Below the pieces are notes generated by a model, which ran no database searches, was not told the DNA's origin, and worked only from the letters and a program-made list of their open reading frames with translations. 64,000 nt of DNA, taken from the NCBI GenBank assembly GCA_910577665.1, contig CAJTOJ010000016.1, forward strand, positions 7,588-71,587. Direction: 5' to 3'. The stretch comes from an uncultured Acetatifactor sp. (GTDB lineage: Bacteria; Bacillota; Clostridia; Lachnospirales; Lachnospiraceae). The translations under genes and the position numbers were made by a program. Numbering within the stretch: the first letter of the stretch is position 1; each line of letters begins with the position of its first letter. Below are positions 53,417 to 61,679 of this stretch, in pieces.

Positions 53417-55219
53417 ATGGCCTTTGACGGCGTAACCATAGCAAATGTAGTATCGGAACTGAAGAAGGAACTGGTAGGCGGCAGACTCTATAAAATTGCA
53501 CAACCGGAGGAGGACGAGCTTCTGCTGACCATCAAACAGCCCACTGGCCAGAGACGTCTCCTGCTCTCTGCCAGTGCCTCCCTTCCCCTGGTGTATCTGA
53601 CAGATACCAATAAGCCCAGCCCGCTGACTGCCCCCAATTTCTGTATGCTGCTGCGCAAACATCTCCAGAACGGGCGCATTACGGACATCTCCCAGCCAGG
53701 GCTGGAGCGCATCGTCCGCATCCAGATAGAACATCTGGATGAAATGGGTGATCTCTGTCACAAAAGCCTTGTGGTGGAGATCATGGGCAAACACAGCAAC
53801 ATTATCTTCTGTGACCAGGACAATGTGATCATTGACAGCATCAAGCGGGTGTCTGCCGCAGTCAGCTCCCTTAGGGAGGTACTGCCCGGCAAACCTTACT
53901 TTATCGCACAGACCCAGGAAAAGCTGGACGCTTTGACATGCCCTTACCAGGCATTCCGGCAAGCCCTTGCCGCCAAACCCCAGCCTGCCTTCAAGGCCCT
54001 CTATGGCAGCTTCACCGGCATCTCCCCCATTCTGGCCCAGGAGCTATGTCATGAGGCCGGAATAGACGGGGAACGCCCCACTGCTGCCCTGGAGGAGGAC
54101 GATACCAGACGGCTCTATGAAAAACTCTCCCATATGGTTGAACGGATCCGGCAGGACCAGTTTGTTCCCACGATTGCCTACCAGGGGAAAAAACCTGTGG
54201 AATTTGCCGCAATCCCTTTGACCCTGTACGGCCATAGCCGGCCCACAGACCAGGGTGCTCCAGCCCACGGGCTGTCTGCTGCTCCCAATGACAGCGGATA
54301 CCATACCGTTCCCTACAATTCCATGTCGGCATTGCTGGAAAATTACTATGCCGAGAAAAACACCCTGACCCGTATCCGTCAGAAATCCTCCGATCTGCGC
54401 CGTATTGTCCAGACAGCCCTGGAACGGAACATCAAAAAATATGACCTGCAGATGCGCCAGATCCGGGATACAGAAAAAAGAGACACCTACCGCATCTACG
54501 GCGAACTGCTCAACACCTACGGTTACAGCGCTGCCCCCGGATCCAGATCCCTGGAAGCCTTGAATTATTATACCGGTGAGAATGTGGTGATCCCATTGGA
54601 TCCCACCTTAAGCCCCACGGATAATGCCAAGAAGTATTTTGAGAAATACGGCAAGATGAAACGCACTTATGAAGCCCTGTCAGAGCTGACCCTGGAAGTC
54701 CAGTCAGAGATCGCTCATCTGGAATCTATCTCTACAGCCCTGGATATTGCCCTGTACGAGGAGGATCTGGCCCAGATCAAGGATGAACTCACCGAAAGCG
54801 GCTATATCCGCAGGAAAGGAGGCAGCAAAAAACAAAAGATCACCAGTAAACCCTTTCATTATATCAGTAGTGATGGTTTCCATATTTATGTAGGTAAAAA
54901 CAACTACCAGAACGACCAGATCACCTTCCAGATGGCCACTGGTAACGACTGGTGGTTCCACGCCAAACAGATTCCTGGTTCCCATGTAGTGGTAAAGCTG
55001 GGAAATGCCACTGAACTGCCGGACCGTACTTTCGAAGAAGCGGCCAGATTGGCCGCTTACTACTCCAAAGGCCGGGATCAGGAGAAAGTGGAGATCGACT
55101 ATATCCAGAAAAAGCATGTGAAAAAGCCCGGCGGGGGAAAACCAGGCTTCGTGGTATATTATACCAATTACTCCATGACCATAGACAGCGACATCTCCGG
55201 CATCCAGCAGGTATTGTAA
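53417..55219 (+). CDS. rqcH: Ribosome quality control protein RqcH (NFACT family)
   Basis: This 600-residue protein matches the NFACT/RqcH family. The N-terminal domain starts MAFDGVTIANVVSEL, a helix-hairpin-helix and long coiled coil occupy about 200-440, and the C-terminal NFACT-R domain carries GNDWWFHAKQIPGSHVVVK near residue 510. RqcH binds obstructed 50S subunits and directs alanine tailing of stalled chains; tagged products are degraded by ClpXP, also encoded here. Older names call it a fibronectin-binding protein. Confidence 0.96.
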   Translation: MAFDGVTIANVVSELKKELVGGRLYKIAQPEEDELLLTIKQPTGQRRLLLSASASLPLVYLTDTNKPSPLTAPNFCMLLRKHLQNGRITDISQPGLERIVRIQIEHLDEMGDLCHKSLVVEIMGKHSNIIFCDQDNVIIDSIKRVSAAVSSLREVLPGKPYFIAQTQEKLDALTCPYQAFRQALAAKPQPAFKALYGSFTGISPILAQELCHEAGIDGERPTAALEEDDTRRLYEKLSHMVERIRQDQFVPTIAYQGKKPVEFAAIPLTLYGHSRPTDQGAPAHGLSAAPNDSGYHTVPYNSMSALLENYYAEKNTLTRIRQKSSDLRRIVQTALERNIKKYDLQMRQIRDTEKRDTYRIYGELLNTYGYSAAPGSRSLEALNYYTGENVVIPLDPTLSPTDNAKKYFEKYGKMKRTYEALSELTLEVQSEIAHLESISTALDIALYEEDLAQIKDELTESGYIRRKGGSKKQKITSKPFHYISSDGFHIYVGKNNYQNDQITFQMATGNDWWFHAKQIPGSHVVVKLGNATELPDRTFEEAARLAAYYSKGRDQEKVEIDYIQKKHVKKPGGGKPGFVVYYTNYSMTIDSDISGIQQVL

Positions 55220-55239
55220 GAAAGTCCCTTCTGCCTTCC

Positions 55240-56100
55240 TTACGTTTCCTCCTTCTGGAAAAAAGCCACACCAATGGCGCCAGGACCGATGTGGGTGCCA
55301 ATGGTGGCACCGATGGTCCCCACCGGCAGCTTTCCTTCACCTACATGCCCTTCCCAGAGCTGTCTGCTGTCCTCCATATATTTGTGCAGACAGGCATCGC
55401 TGAAACCGGAATACCCCAGCAGATAGGGCTTTGCAAAATCGATTCCTCTGGTCTTCCCGATCTCCTGTACCAGAAGGTTGCTGCCGTTCCTGGACCCCCT
55501 GGCTTTACCCAGCATGCACACTTCCCCGCCCTGCAGGGAGATCACAGGCTTGATGGACAAGATACCACCGATAGCCGCCACGGACCTGGAGATCCGCCCG
55601 CCCCGCTTCAGATATTCCAGGGTATCCAGAAGCGCCACCAGGCAGATATCTTTCTTTTCCTTCTCCAGGCAATGTGCAATCTGTTCTGCATCCAGCCCCT
55701 GATCCTTCAGCCGGACGGCCCGCTCCACCAGGATCCGCTCTCCAATGGACGCATTTTCACTGTCCACCACAAAAACCTTTCCCGGAAACTCTCTTGCCGC
55801 CAGGCAGGCACTCTGCCAGGTGCCGGACAATTTTCCCGACATGACCACCGCCACTACACTGTTGCCTGCATCTACCTGTTCCCGGAAGGCTTCCAGGAAC
55901 TGGTCTGGCGGGATCTGGCTGGTGGAAGGCAGGTGTTCACATTCCACCAGCAACTCAAAAAACCTCTCATGGCTCAAGTCCACCCCGTCCCGGTATGCAT
56001 CCTCCCCGAACGCAATGGACATGGGAATCACTGTCACATCAGCCCTGCCCGGATCCACCAGATCCGATGCCGAATCCGTAATAATCTGTACCTGCATCAT
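55240..56100 (-). CDS. DegV family fatty-acid-binding protein
   Basis: This 286-residue protein has DegV features: IITDSASDL at the N-terminus, STSQIPPDQF, MSGKLSGTWQSA near residue 85, and a C-terminal IGTHIGPGAIGVAFF. DegV proteins bind acyl chains and in some species present them to fatty acid kinase FakA. GAGGAGG precedes tandem ATGs. It follows the flippase gene and converges with rqcH. Confidence 0.93.
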   Translation of the reverse strand: MMQVQIITDSASDLVDPGRADVTVIPMSIAFGEDAYRDGVDLSHERFFELLVECEHLPSTSQIPPDQFLEAFREQVDAGNSVVAVVMSGKLSGTWQSACLAAREFPGKVFVVDSENASIGERILVERAVRLKDQGLDAEQIAHCLEKEKKDICLVALLDTLEYLKRGGRISRSVAAIGGILSIKPVISLQGGEVCMLGKARGSRNGSNLLVQEIGKTRGIDFAKPYLLGYSGFSDACLHKYMEDSRQLWEGHVGEGKLPVGTIGATIGTHIGPGAIGVAFFQKEET

Positions 56101-56188
56101 AAAACCTCCTCACCTGCCTCAGCGGAAATCCTCTGAGACTCAAACAACCTGCCCCATACCTGTCCGAATCTGTCTTTTCTGCCGGGGC

Positions 56189-57844
56189 TTATTTCATCAT
56201 CCCACATTTCTTCGCCACCTTTACCAGCAGATATCCTTTTGGGAAGCCTCTCAGTTCCTCCTCGGATACCCCCCGCAGCAATAGGAGCATCCCAAAGTAC
56301 ACGCACACAGCCAGGCAGATGGCAATCACCACCGAAATCCTGGGAGAAGACGTCAGCAGCAACAGCCCCTCATACACAGCCCAGGCAAAGGCTCCCATAA
56401 ACCCGGCGGCAATGGTCGGCACCAGAAAGGTCTTCACCACCTCCTGGCGGTATGCCAGGGCCTTGTGTACAGCCATCTGGTTCAGCAGGCACATAATCCC
56501 GGCATACAATGTGTTGGCGATGACAATGGCGTACAAGTCAAGATCCGTGAAGAATAGCAGCAACACTGCCACCACTGTCTGGACAGCCAGGGCTATCCCT
56601 GCATGGATAATGGGCCGGTTCACCTTGCCGATTCCCTGAAGGATAGAACTGTTCAATGTAGACAGAGCATAGAACACCACTGACAGGGACAACGCCATCA
56701 GAAGGTGCGTGGCCAGATCCTCCGCCTCCGGTGTATTCTTGAAGAGCAGACCTGTGACTGGCCTGGCCAATGCCAAAAGCCCCACCGCACAGGGAATGGA
56801 GAGGATCATGGTGGTCTTCACAGCCACGGCTGTCTTGCGTCTGGCCTCTTTCAGGTTATCGGAGGCCACCATCTGGGCCACAGAAGGCAGGATTGCAGCT
56901 GCCATGGCCGAAGCAAAGGCAATGGGAATGTTTGAGATGGTCAGGGCCTGGCCGGAAAACACCCCCCACCTAGTGTATATATCAACGGTATCCAGTTTCC
57001 GGATCTCGGGTAACAGCTTGGTATACACCGTGTTATTCACTGTGCCACTGAGATTATAGACCGCCGTGCTGAGGATAAAGGGGGTCACCACCAGGATAAT
57101 CGTCCGAAAAATCTCCCCGTAGGAATCCTCCCCGTGATGGTCCTTCTGGATCCTCCGCCCGATAAGCCGCCTGTTCAAGGCAAACACTGCCAGCATAAAC
57201 AAAAGTGCCACAAGCACGCCCGCCCCTGTCCCCATGGCACTGCCAATGGCACCTTTTGTTGCACGCAACACCTGACTGTCCAGGTCCGCCGGCATTTCCA
57301 GGCTGCCCATGGCTCCATGGATCAGCAGGGAAGCAGCCCCGATGCTCACCACTGCATTGGCAATCTGCTCCAGGATCTGGGATATGGAAGTCTGCACCAT
57401 ACTCTTGTGCGCCTGGAAATATCCCCGAAGCACCCCAAGCATTCCATATACAAATATAGTAGGGGCAAAAGTACGCAACACCGGAACAGCCTCCCCGGCT
57501 ACGAACCATCCTGCCCCGAAGAACAAAAGCAGACTGGCTGCACCTCCCACCACCAGCACATAGCACAAGGCACACCGGAACATACGGTTTGCATTCCTGT
57601 ATTCCCTCACCGCCAGCTTCTGGGCTATGACCTTGGACAGAGCCGCGGGAATGCTATAAGAAGAGATAAGCAGTATGATGTTGTAATAAGCAAACGCAGC
57701 CTGGTAGTATCCCATACCAAGATCACCTATCACACGATGCAAAGGACTCCTGTAAAGGAGTCCTATGATTCTGCTGATCATCCCGGCTGCCGCCAGAATC
57801 CCGGCCTGCATAATGAAATTATTTCTCTTGCCACCTTTATTCAT
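56189..57844 (-). CDS. SpoVB-like polysaccharide/lipid flippase (MOP superfamily)
   Basis: This 551-residue protein has about 14 hydrophobic segments and starts NNFIMQAGILAAAGMISRIIG, typical of the SpoVB/MurJ-like branch of the MOP exporter superfamily. These proteins translocate lipid-linked glycan precursors such as lipid II. It lies 11 bp after glgA and upstream of degV. A role in spore cortex or general wall synthesis is possible; sequence does not decide. Confidence 0.88.
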   Translation of the reverse strand: MNKGGKRNNFIMQAGILAAAGMISRIIGLLYRSPLHRVIGDLGMGYYQAAFAYYNIILLISSYSIPAALSKVIAQKLAVREYRNANRMFRCALCYVLVVGGAASLLLFFGAGWFVAGEAVPVLRTFAPTIFVYGMLGVLRGYFQAHKSMVQTSISQILEQIANAVVSIGAASLLIHGAMGSLEMPADLDSQVLRATKGAIGSAMGTGAGVLVALLFMLAVFALNRRLIGRRIQKDHHGEDSYGEIFRTIILVVTPFILSTAVYNLSGTVNNTVYTKLLPEIRKLDTVDIYTRWGVFSGQALTISNIPIAFASAMAAAILPSVAQMVASDNLKEARRKTAVAVKTTMILSIPCAVGLLALARPVTGLLFKNTPEAEDLATHLLMALSLSVVFYALSTLNSSILQGIGKVNRPIIHAGIALAVQTVVAVLLLFFTDLDLYAIVIANTLYAGIMCLLNQMAVHKALAYRQEVVKTFLVPTIAAGFMGAFAWAVYEGLLLLTSSPRISVVIAICLAVCVYFGMLLLLRGVSEEELRGFPKGYLLVKVAKKCGMMK

Positions 57845-57855
57845 ACGTACCTATC

Positions 57856-59301
57856 TCACCCGACAAGCCAGTCGTACATCTCCTGATATCTCTTGGCAGA
57901 AACCTCCCAGGAAAAATCTGCCGCCATAGCCCTGTCTACCATCTTGTTCCATTCACGCTTCTTGTCATAGTAGATATGTTCTGCATAGCGGATGGTATTT
58001 AACATCTCATGGGCATTGTAATTCCGGAAGCTGAAGCCGGTACCAGTACTCTCAAACTCATTCAAAGGTGCCACGGTATCCTTCAGCCCGCCAGTCTCCC
58101 GCACAATGGGAATGGTCCCATACCGAAGCGCCATCAACTGGCTTAAGCCGCATGGCTCGAACAGGGACGGCATCAGAAAAGCATCGCAGGATCCATAGAT
58201 CTTGTGGGACAGGGCATCGGAATAGTAAATATTGGCGGATACCTTATCCCCGTATTTCCAGTCAAAATGCCGGAACATATTCTCGTAGCGCTCTTCCCCG
58301 GTACCCAGCACCACCAGCTGGATATCATCCTGGCAGAGTTCATCCATCACATAGGCAATCAAGTCAAAGCCCTTCTGATCCGTAAGCCTGGATACCACCC
58401 CGATCATCATCTTGCGGTCATCCTGGCAAAGCCCCAGCTCTTTCTGCAGCGCTCTCTTGTTCTTCACCTTCTCCTTGCGGAAGTTGGTGGGATTGTAGGG
58501 ACACTCCAGATGCGGATCTGTCTGTGGATTGAAATCCGTATAGTCAATTCCGTTCACAATGCCCCGCAGGTCCCCGCTCCTGGCTCTGAGAAGCCCGTCC
58601 AGCCCCTCCCCGTAGAAAGGTGTCTTGATCTCCTCCGCGTAAGTATCCGACACGGTAGTTACCGCGTCTGCGTAGACAATACCACCTTTTAACAGATTGG
58701 CATCCTTATAGGCCTCCAGCTTGTCAGGGGTAAAATAGTACTCTGGCAGCCCTGTGATATTCCGTACTGTTTTGGTATCCCATTTTCCCTGGAACTTCAA
58801 ATTGTGTATGGTAATTACGGACTTCATGTTCCAGTAGAAATCCCCCTGGCGGAACCGCTCCTTCATGTACACCGGGATCAGCCCGGTCTGCCAGTCATGG
58901 CAATGGATCACATCCGGCTGGAACCCGATGACCGGCAGGGCAGACAACACCGCTTTGGAGAAATATGCATACCGCTCAATCTCCCACTTCGGATCATCGC
59001 TGTATACCTTGCCACCGCTGAAATAGTATTCGTTATCCAGGAAGTAATAATGTACCCCTTCCTCCACTGCTTCCAGGATTCCTACATATTCGTTCTTCCA
59101 GTTGAAATCCATATAGAAATGAGCCACATACGTCATCTTGTCCTTCATTGCCTGCTTGATACAGGCATATTTAGGAATCATCACCCTGACGTCAAAGAAC
59201 TCCTTGTCGATGCATTTCGGCAGGGAACCTACTACATCGGCCAGGCCGCCCGTCTTGATAAAAGGAACCCCTTCAGACGCAGCAAATAAGATTTTTTTCA
59301 T
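57856..59301 (-). CDS. glgA: Glycogen synthase (ADP-glucose type)
   Basis: This 481-residue GT5 enzyme has the N-terminal ADP-glucose-binding KTGGLADVVGSLPK near residue 16, and the C-terminal acceptor/donor block SLFEPCGLSQLMALRYGT near residue 375. It extends glycogen chains. GGAGGGTTGC precedes ATG 59301. No other glg gene is near; it is grouped with a flippase and degV instead. Confidence 0.96.
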   Translation of the reverse strand: MKKILFAASEGVPFIKTGGLADVVGSLPKCIDKEFFDVRVMIPKYACIKQAMKDKMTYVAHFYMDFNWKNEYVGILEAVEEGVHYYFLDNEYYFSGGKVYSDDPKWEIERYAYFSKAVLSALPVIGFQPDVIHCHDWQTGLIPVYMKERFRQGDFYWNMKSVITIHNLKFQGKWDTKTVRNITGLPEYYFTPDKLEAYKDANLLKGGIVYADAVTTVSDTYAEEIKTPFYGEGLDGLLRARSGDLRGIVNGIDYTDFNPQTDPHLECPYNPTNFRKEKVKNKRALQKELGLCQDDRKMMIGVVSRLTDQKGFDLIAYVMDELCQDDIQLVVLGTGEERYENMFRHFDWKYGDKVSANIYYSDALSHKIYGSCDAFLMPSLFEPCGLSQLMALRYGTIPIVRETGGLKDTVAPLNEFESTGTGFSFRNYNAHEMLNTIRYAEHIYYDKKREWNKMVDRAMAADFSWEVSAKRYQEMYDWLVG

Positions 59302-59390
59302 TTTGCAACCCTCCACCAATCCTTTTGTCAGCCCCGGCGCTGCATATCTCCGGCACTGCAATTTATCCGAACTGTTCTCATCCCTTTCCC

Positions 59391-59419
59391 ATTATACTAC
59401 AATACCCGTCCAGTGGAAA
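59391..59419 (-). promoter_or_regulatory. Probable promoter of glgA
   Basis: The minus strand has TTTCCA (59414-59419), a 17-bp spacer and TATAAT (59391-59396). The -35 matches at four of six positions. Confidence 0.5.
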
Positions 59420-59451
59420 GCTTTTCTTGTTACTTTTCCATGGCAGCCACA

Positions 59452-59973
59452 CTATTGCCGGTAGGACAGTCTGATCCGGTCAGCAATCAAGGCAATAAAC
59501 TCTGAATTGGTAGGCTTCCCCTTTCCCGTGTCAATCGTATAGCCGAACAGGGCATCCAATGTCTCCATCCTTCCTCTGCTCCAGGCTACCTCAATGGCAT
59601 GGCGGATCGCCCGCTCCACCCGGCTGGGTGTAGTCTGGAACCGCTTGGCAATTGTAGGATAGAGGATCTTCGTAATGGAGCTGATCATGCCCGGATCCTC
59701 CACCGACATCATAATGGCCTCCCGCAGATACTGGTAACCCTTGATGTGCGCCGGAACCCCGATCTCGTGTATCATGTTTGTCACATCCTGTTCCAGGTCC
59801 CTGGGCAGGATCTCCTGCCGGGGTGCCTCCTTCACTGGCTTCTCTGCCGTCTCTCCCTTGGCAGACGGCACCGTGATCATGATCTGGAACTCTTTGTCCG
59901 CATTCATCAGATCCCCCAATATCTTGTATATTTTCTCATTATCCTTCGTTGCAGTAATGCTCAATTTCTCCAT
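59452..59973 (-). CDS. Receiver-less protein with Spo0A C-terminal DNA-binding domain
   Basis: Residues about 62-173 match the Spo0A effector domain closely: [20 protein letters not shown] (69-88), [21 protein letters not shown] (114-134) and [19 protein letters not shown] (152-170), which include the recognition helix. The N-terminal about 60 residues do not contain a receiver: no acidic pair, no phosphoacceptor Asp context and far too short. GGAGGTAGTCTG sets ATG 59973, and a TTGATG/TATAAT promoter lies about 100 bp further upstream, so it is not a truncated piece of a longer frame. It could compete with or supplement Spo0A at 0A boxes without phosphorylation. Confidence 0.88.
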   Translation of the reverse strand: MEKLSITATKDNEKIYKILGDLMNADKEFQIMITVPSAKGETAEKPVKEAPRQEILPRDLEQDVTNMIHEIGVPAHIKGYQYLREAIMMSVEDPGMISSITKILYPTIAKRFQTTPSRVERAIRHAIEVAWSRGRMETLDALFGYTIDTGKGKPTNSEFIALIADRIRLSYRQ

Positions 59974-60071
59974 CAGACTACCTCCATACCGAAAAATCGT
60001 ACTTTTGCAACTGCCCCCGCAAGTCTTTACAAGCTGATTTTGCATGATTTTGACGAACAGCCGCCTTTCTC

Positions 60072-60101
60072 ATTATAAAAGATAAAAGTTTGATACATCA
60101 A
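60072..60101 (-). promoter_or_regulatory. Sigma-A promoter of the Spo0A-domain gene
   Basis: The minus strand has TTGATG (60096-60101), an 18-bp spacer and TATAAT (60072-60077). A TGTCAAA sequence resembling a 0A box (TGTCGAA) lies near 60149, upstream of the promoter. Confidence 0.7.
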
Positions 60102-60294
60102 CTGCAACCCACCGCGGAATTTCGCTTTCTCCTATCAAATGTTGCGGAATGTCAAAAACATATTACCTCATTTTGCACAATTCCAGAAAAAAAAACATTC
60201 TTCTCAACCTGCTGTCCAGCCATTGGCAGCACATGCCCCTTACACACCATCCGTATCCCAGACCAGAGCCCCGCCTGTCTGAATCCCTCTTCCC

Positions 60295-60471
60295 AAACTC
60301 CCATGCAGCCAGCCGCACCACCATACCTAAAAGTCTGGGAGTTTAGGTGATGCACACAAAATGAGCAAGAGAAGCTCCTTTTGGCGCACAGTTGTCTCGG
60401 TTTTTGCGCATGGGAATCGCAAAAACACTTCGCGGTGCCAGAATGGTGTAGGGACTTTTATGGTAAATATC
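60295..60471 (+). repeat. Long hairpin repeat, copy F (177 bp)
   Basis: Near-identical to copy E. An inverted repeat AAACTCCCA/TGGGAGTTT opens it; the shared core follows, with GAGC/GCTC around AAGAGAA and GTTTTTGCG/CGCAAAAAC. The second stem differs from that of copy E yet stays fully paired. It ends 2 bp before the -35 box of holA. Confidence 0.85.
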
Positions 60472-60473
60472 AG

Positions 60474-60502
60474 TTGACATTCTCCCGGAAAATGCGCACA
60501 AT
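60474..60502 (+). promoter_or_regulatory. Sigma-A promoter of holA
   Basis: TTGACA (60474-60479), a 17-bp spacer and CACAAT (60497-60502). Repeat copy F ends 2 bp upstream of the -35. Confidence 0.65.
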
Positions 60503-60538
60503 AGAAGAAAAACAGCCAGGTGCACAGAGGTAACAGCC

Positions 60539-61513
60539 ATGAAACAGATCAACGAAGACATCAAGAACCAGAATTTGAAGCAGGTCTACCTCCTCTACGG
60601 GGAGGAGCGGTATCTGCGACGACAGTACCGCAACCGGCTGCAGAAAGCCCTCTGCGGCGATGGTGATTCCATGAATACCCATTTCTATGAGGGAAAGGAT
60701 ATCTCTGTGGGCGAGATCATTGACCTGGCGGAGACCCTGCCCTTCCTGGCCGATCGCCGGGTGATCTTCCTCACTGACAGCAATCTGTTCAAATCCGGCG
60801 GTGAGAAAATGGCGGAATACCTCTCTGCACCCAATGAAACCACCTTCTTCGTGTTCACTGAGAGTGAAGTGGACAAGCGCAGCAAGCTGTACAAAACCGT
60901 GAATACCAAAGGCTATGCAGCAGAGTTCAAGATCCAGGATGAATCCACCCTGAAGCGCTGGGTAGCCACTTCCCTTGCCCGGGATGGTAAGAAGATTATG
61001 GAGAATACTGTCCAGTTTCTCCTGCAGAAGACCGGCACAGATATGGAGAATATCCAGATGGAGCTGGAAAAGCTGGTATGCTACTGCCTGGACAGGGAAG
61101 TGATCACCGATGCCGATGTGGAAGCGGTCTGCACCACCCGCATCAGCAACCACATCTTTGATATGATCAGTGCCATCGCAGACAGACAGCAGAAAAAGGC
61201 CCTGGAGCTTTACTATGACCTGCTGGCCCTGAAGGAACCTCCTATGCGGATCCTGTTCCTCATCGCCAGACAGTGCAACCTGCTGCTCCAGACCAAGGAG
61301 CTGAGGTCCAAGGGGCACGATAACCGCACCATTGCCACCAGGATCGGTGTTCCGCCCTTCGCAGCAGGAAAATACGTGGCCCAGGCCAGCCGTTTCCGCA
61401 CTGCTGCCCTGCGGCGTGCAGTGGCCCAGTGTGTGGAGGCGGAGGAAGCGGTAAAGACAGGCCGGATAAATGACCGGATGAGCGTTGAGATCCTGATTCT
61501 CTCTGTACTATGA
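60539..61513 (+). CDS. holA: DNA polymerase III subunit delta
   Basis: This 324-residue clamp-loader subunit opens the beta clamp. It has the three-domain delta layout with NLKQVYLLYGEERYLRRQY at the N-terminus and the DNA_pol3_delta C-terminal blocks IFDMISAIADRQQKKALELYYDL and GVPPFAAGKYVAQA. AGAGGTAACAGCC precedes ATG 60539. It is a plus-strand single-gene unit that starts about 36 bp after its promoter. Confidence 0.95.
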   Translation: MKQINEDIKNQNLKQVYLLYGEERYLRRQYRNRLQKALCGDGDSMNTHFYEGKDISVGEIIDLAETLPFLADRRVIFLTDSNLFKSGGEKMAEYLSAPNETTFFVFTESEVDKRSKLYKTVNTKGYAAEFKIQDESTLKRWVATSLARDGKKIMENTVQFLLQKTGTDMENIQMELEKLVCYCLDREVITDADVEAVCTTRISNHIFDMISAIADRQQKKALELYYDLLALKEPPMRILFLIARQCNLLLQTKELRSKGHDNRTIATRIGVPPFAAGKYVAQASRFRTAALRRAVAQCVEAEEAVKTGRINDRMSVEILILSVL

Positions 61514-61679
61514 TCTGTATCTATCAGCCCGGAGAGCCCGTTTCCTGTTCAAGCCGGTTTTCATTCCACTACAAATTCAACCGCCAGATCACTTACCTGC
61601 AGGTGGTCTTCTCCTCCAGGCAGCACACCGTAATACCTCGTAAAATCGTAAGACTACAATTTTTGTATTGCATTTATGA

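Noticed and set aside
53309..53962. Minus-strand open frame of 217 codons
   Set aside because: It is antisense to rqcH and spans two well-formed promoters.
60470..61318. Minus-strand open frame of 282 codons
   Set aside because: It is antisense to holA, which is a clear family member with promoter and ribosome binding site.
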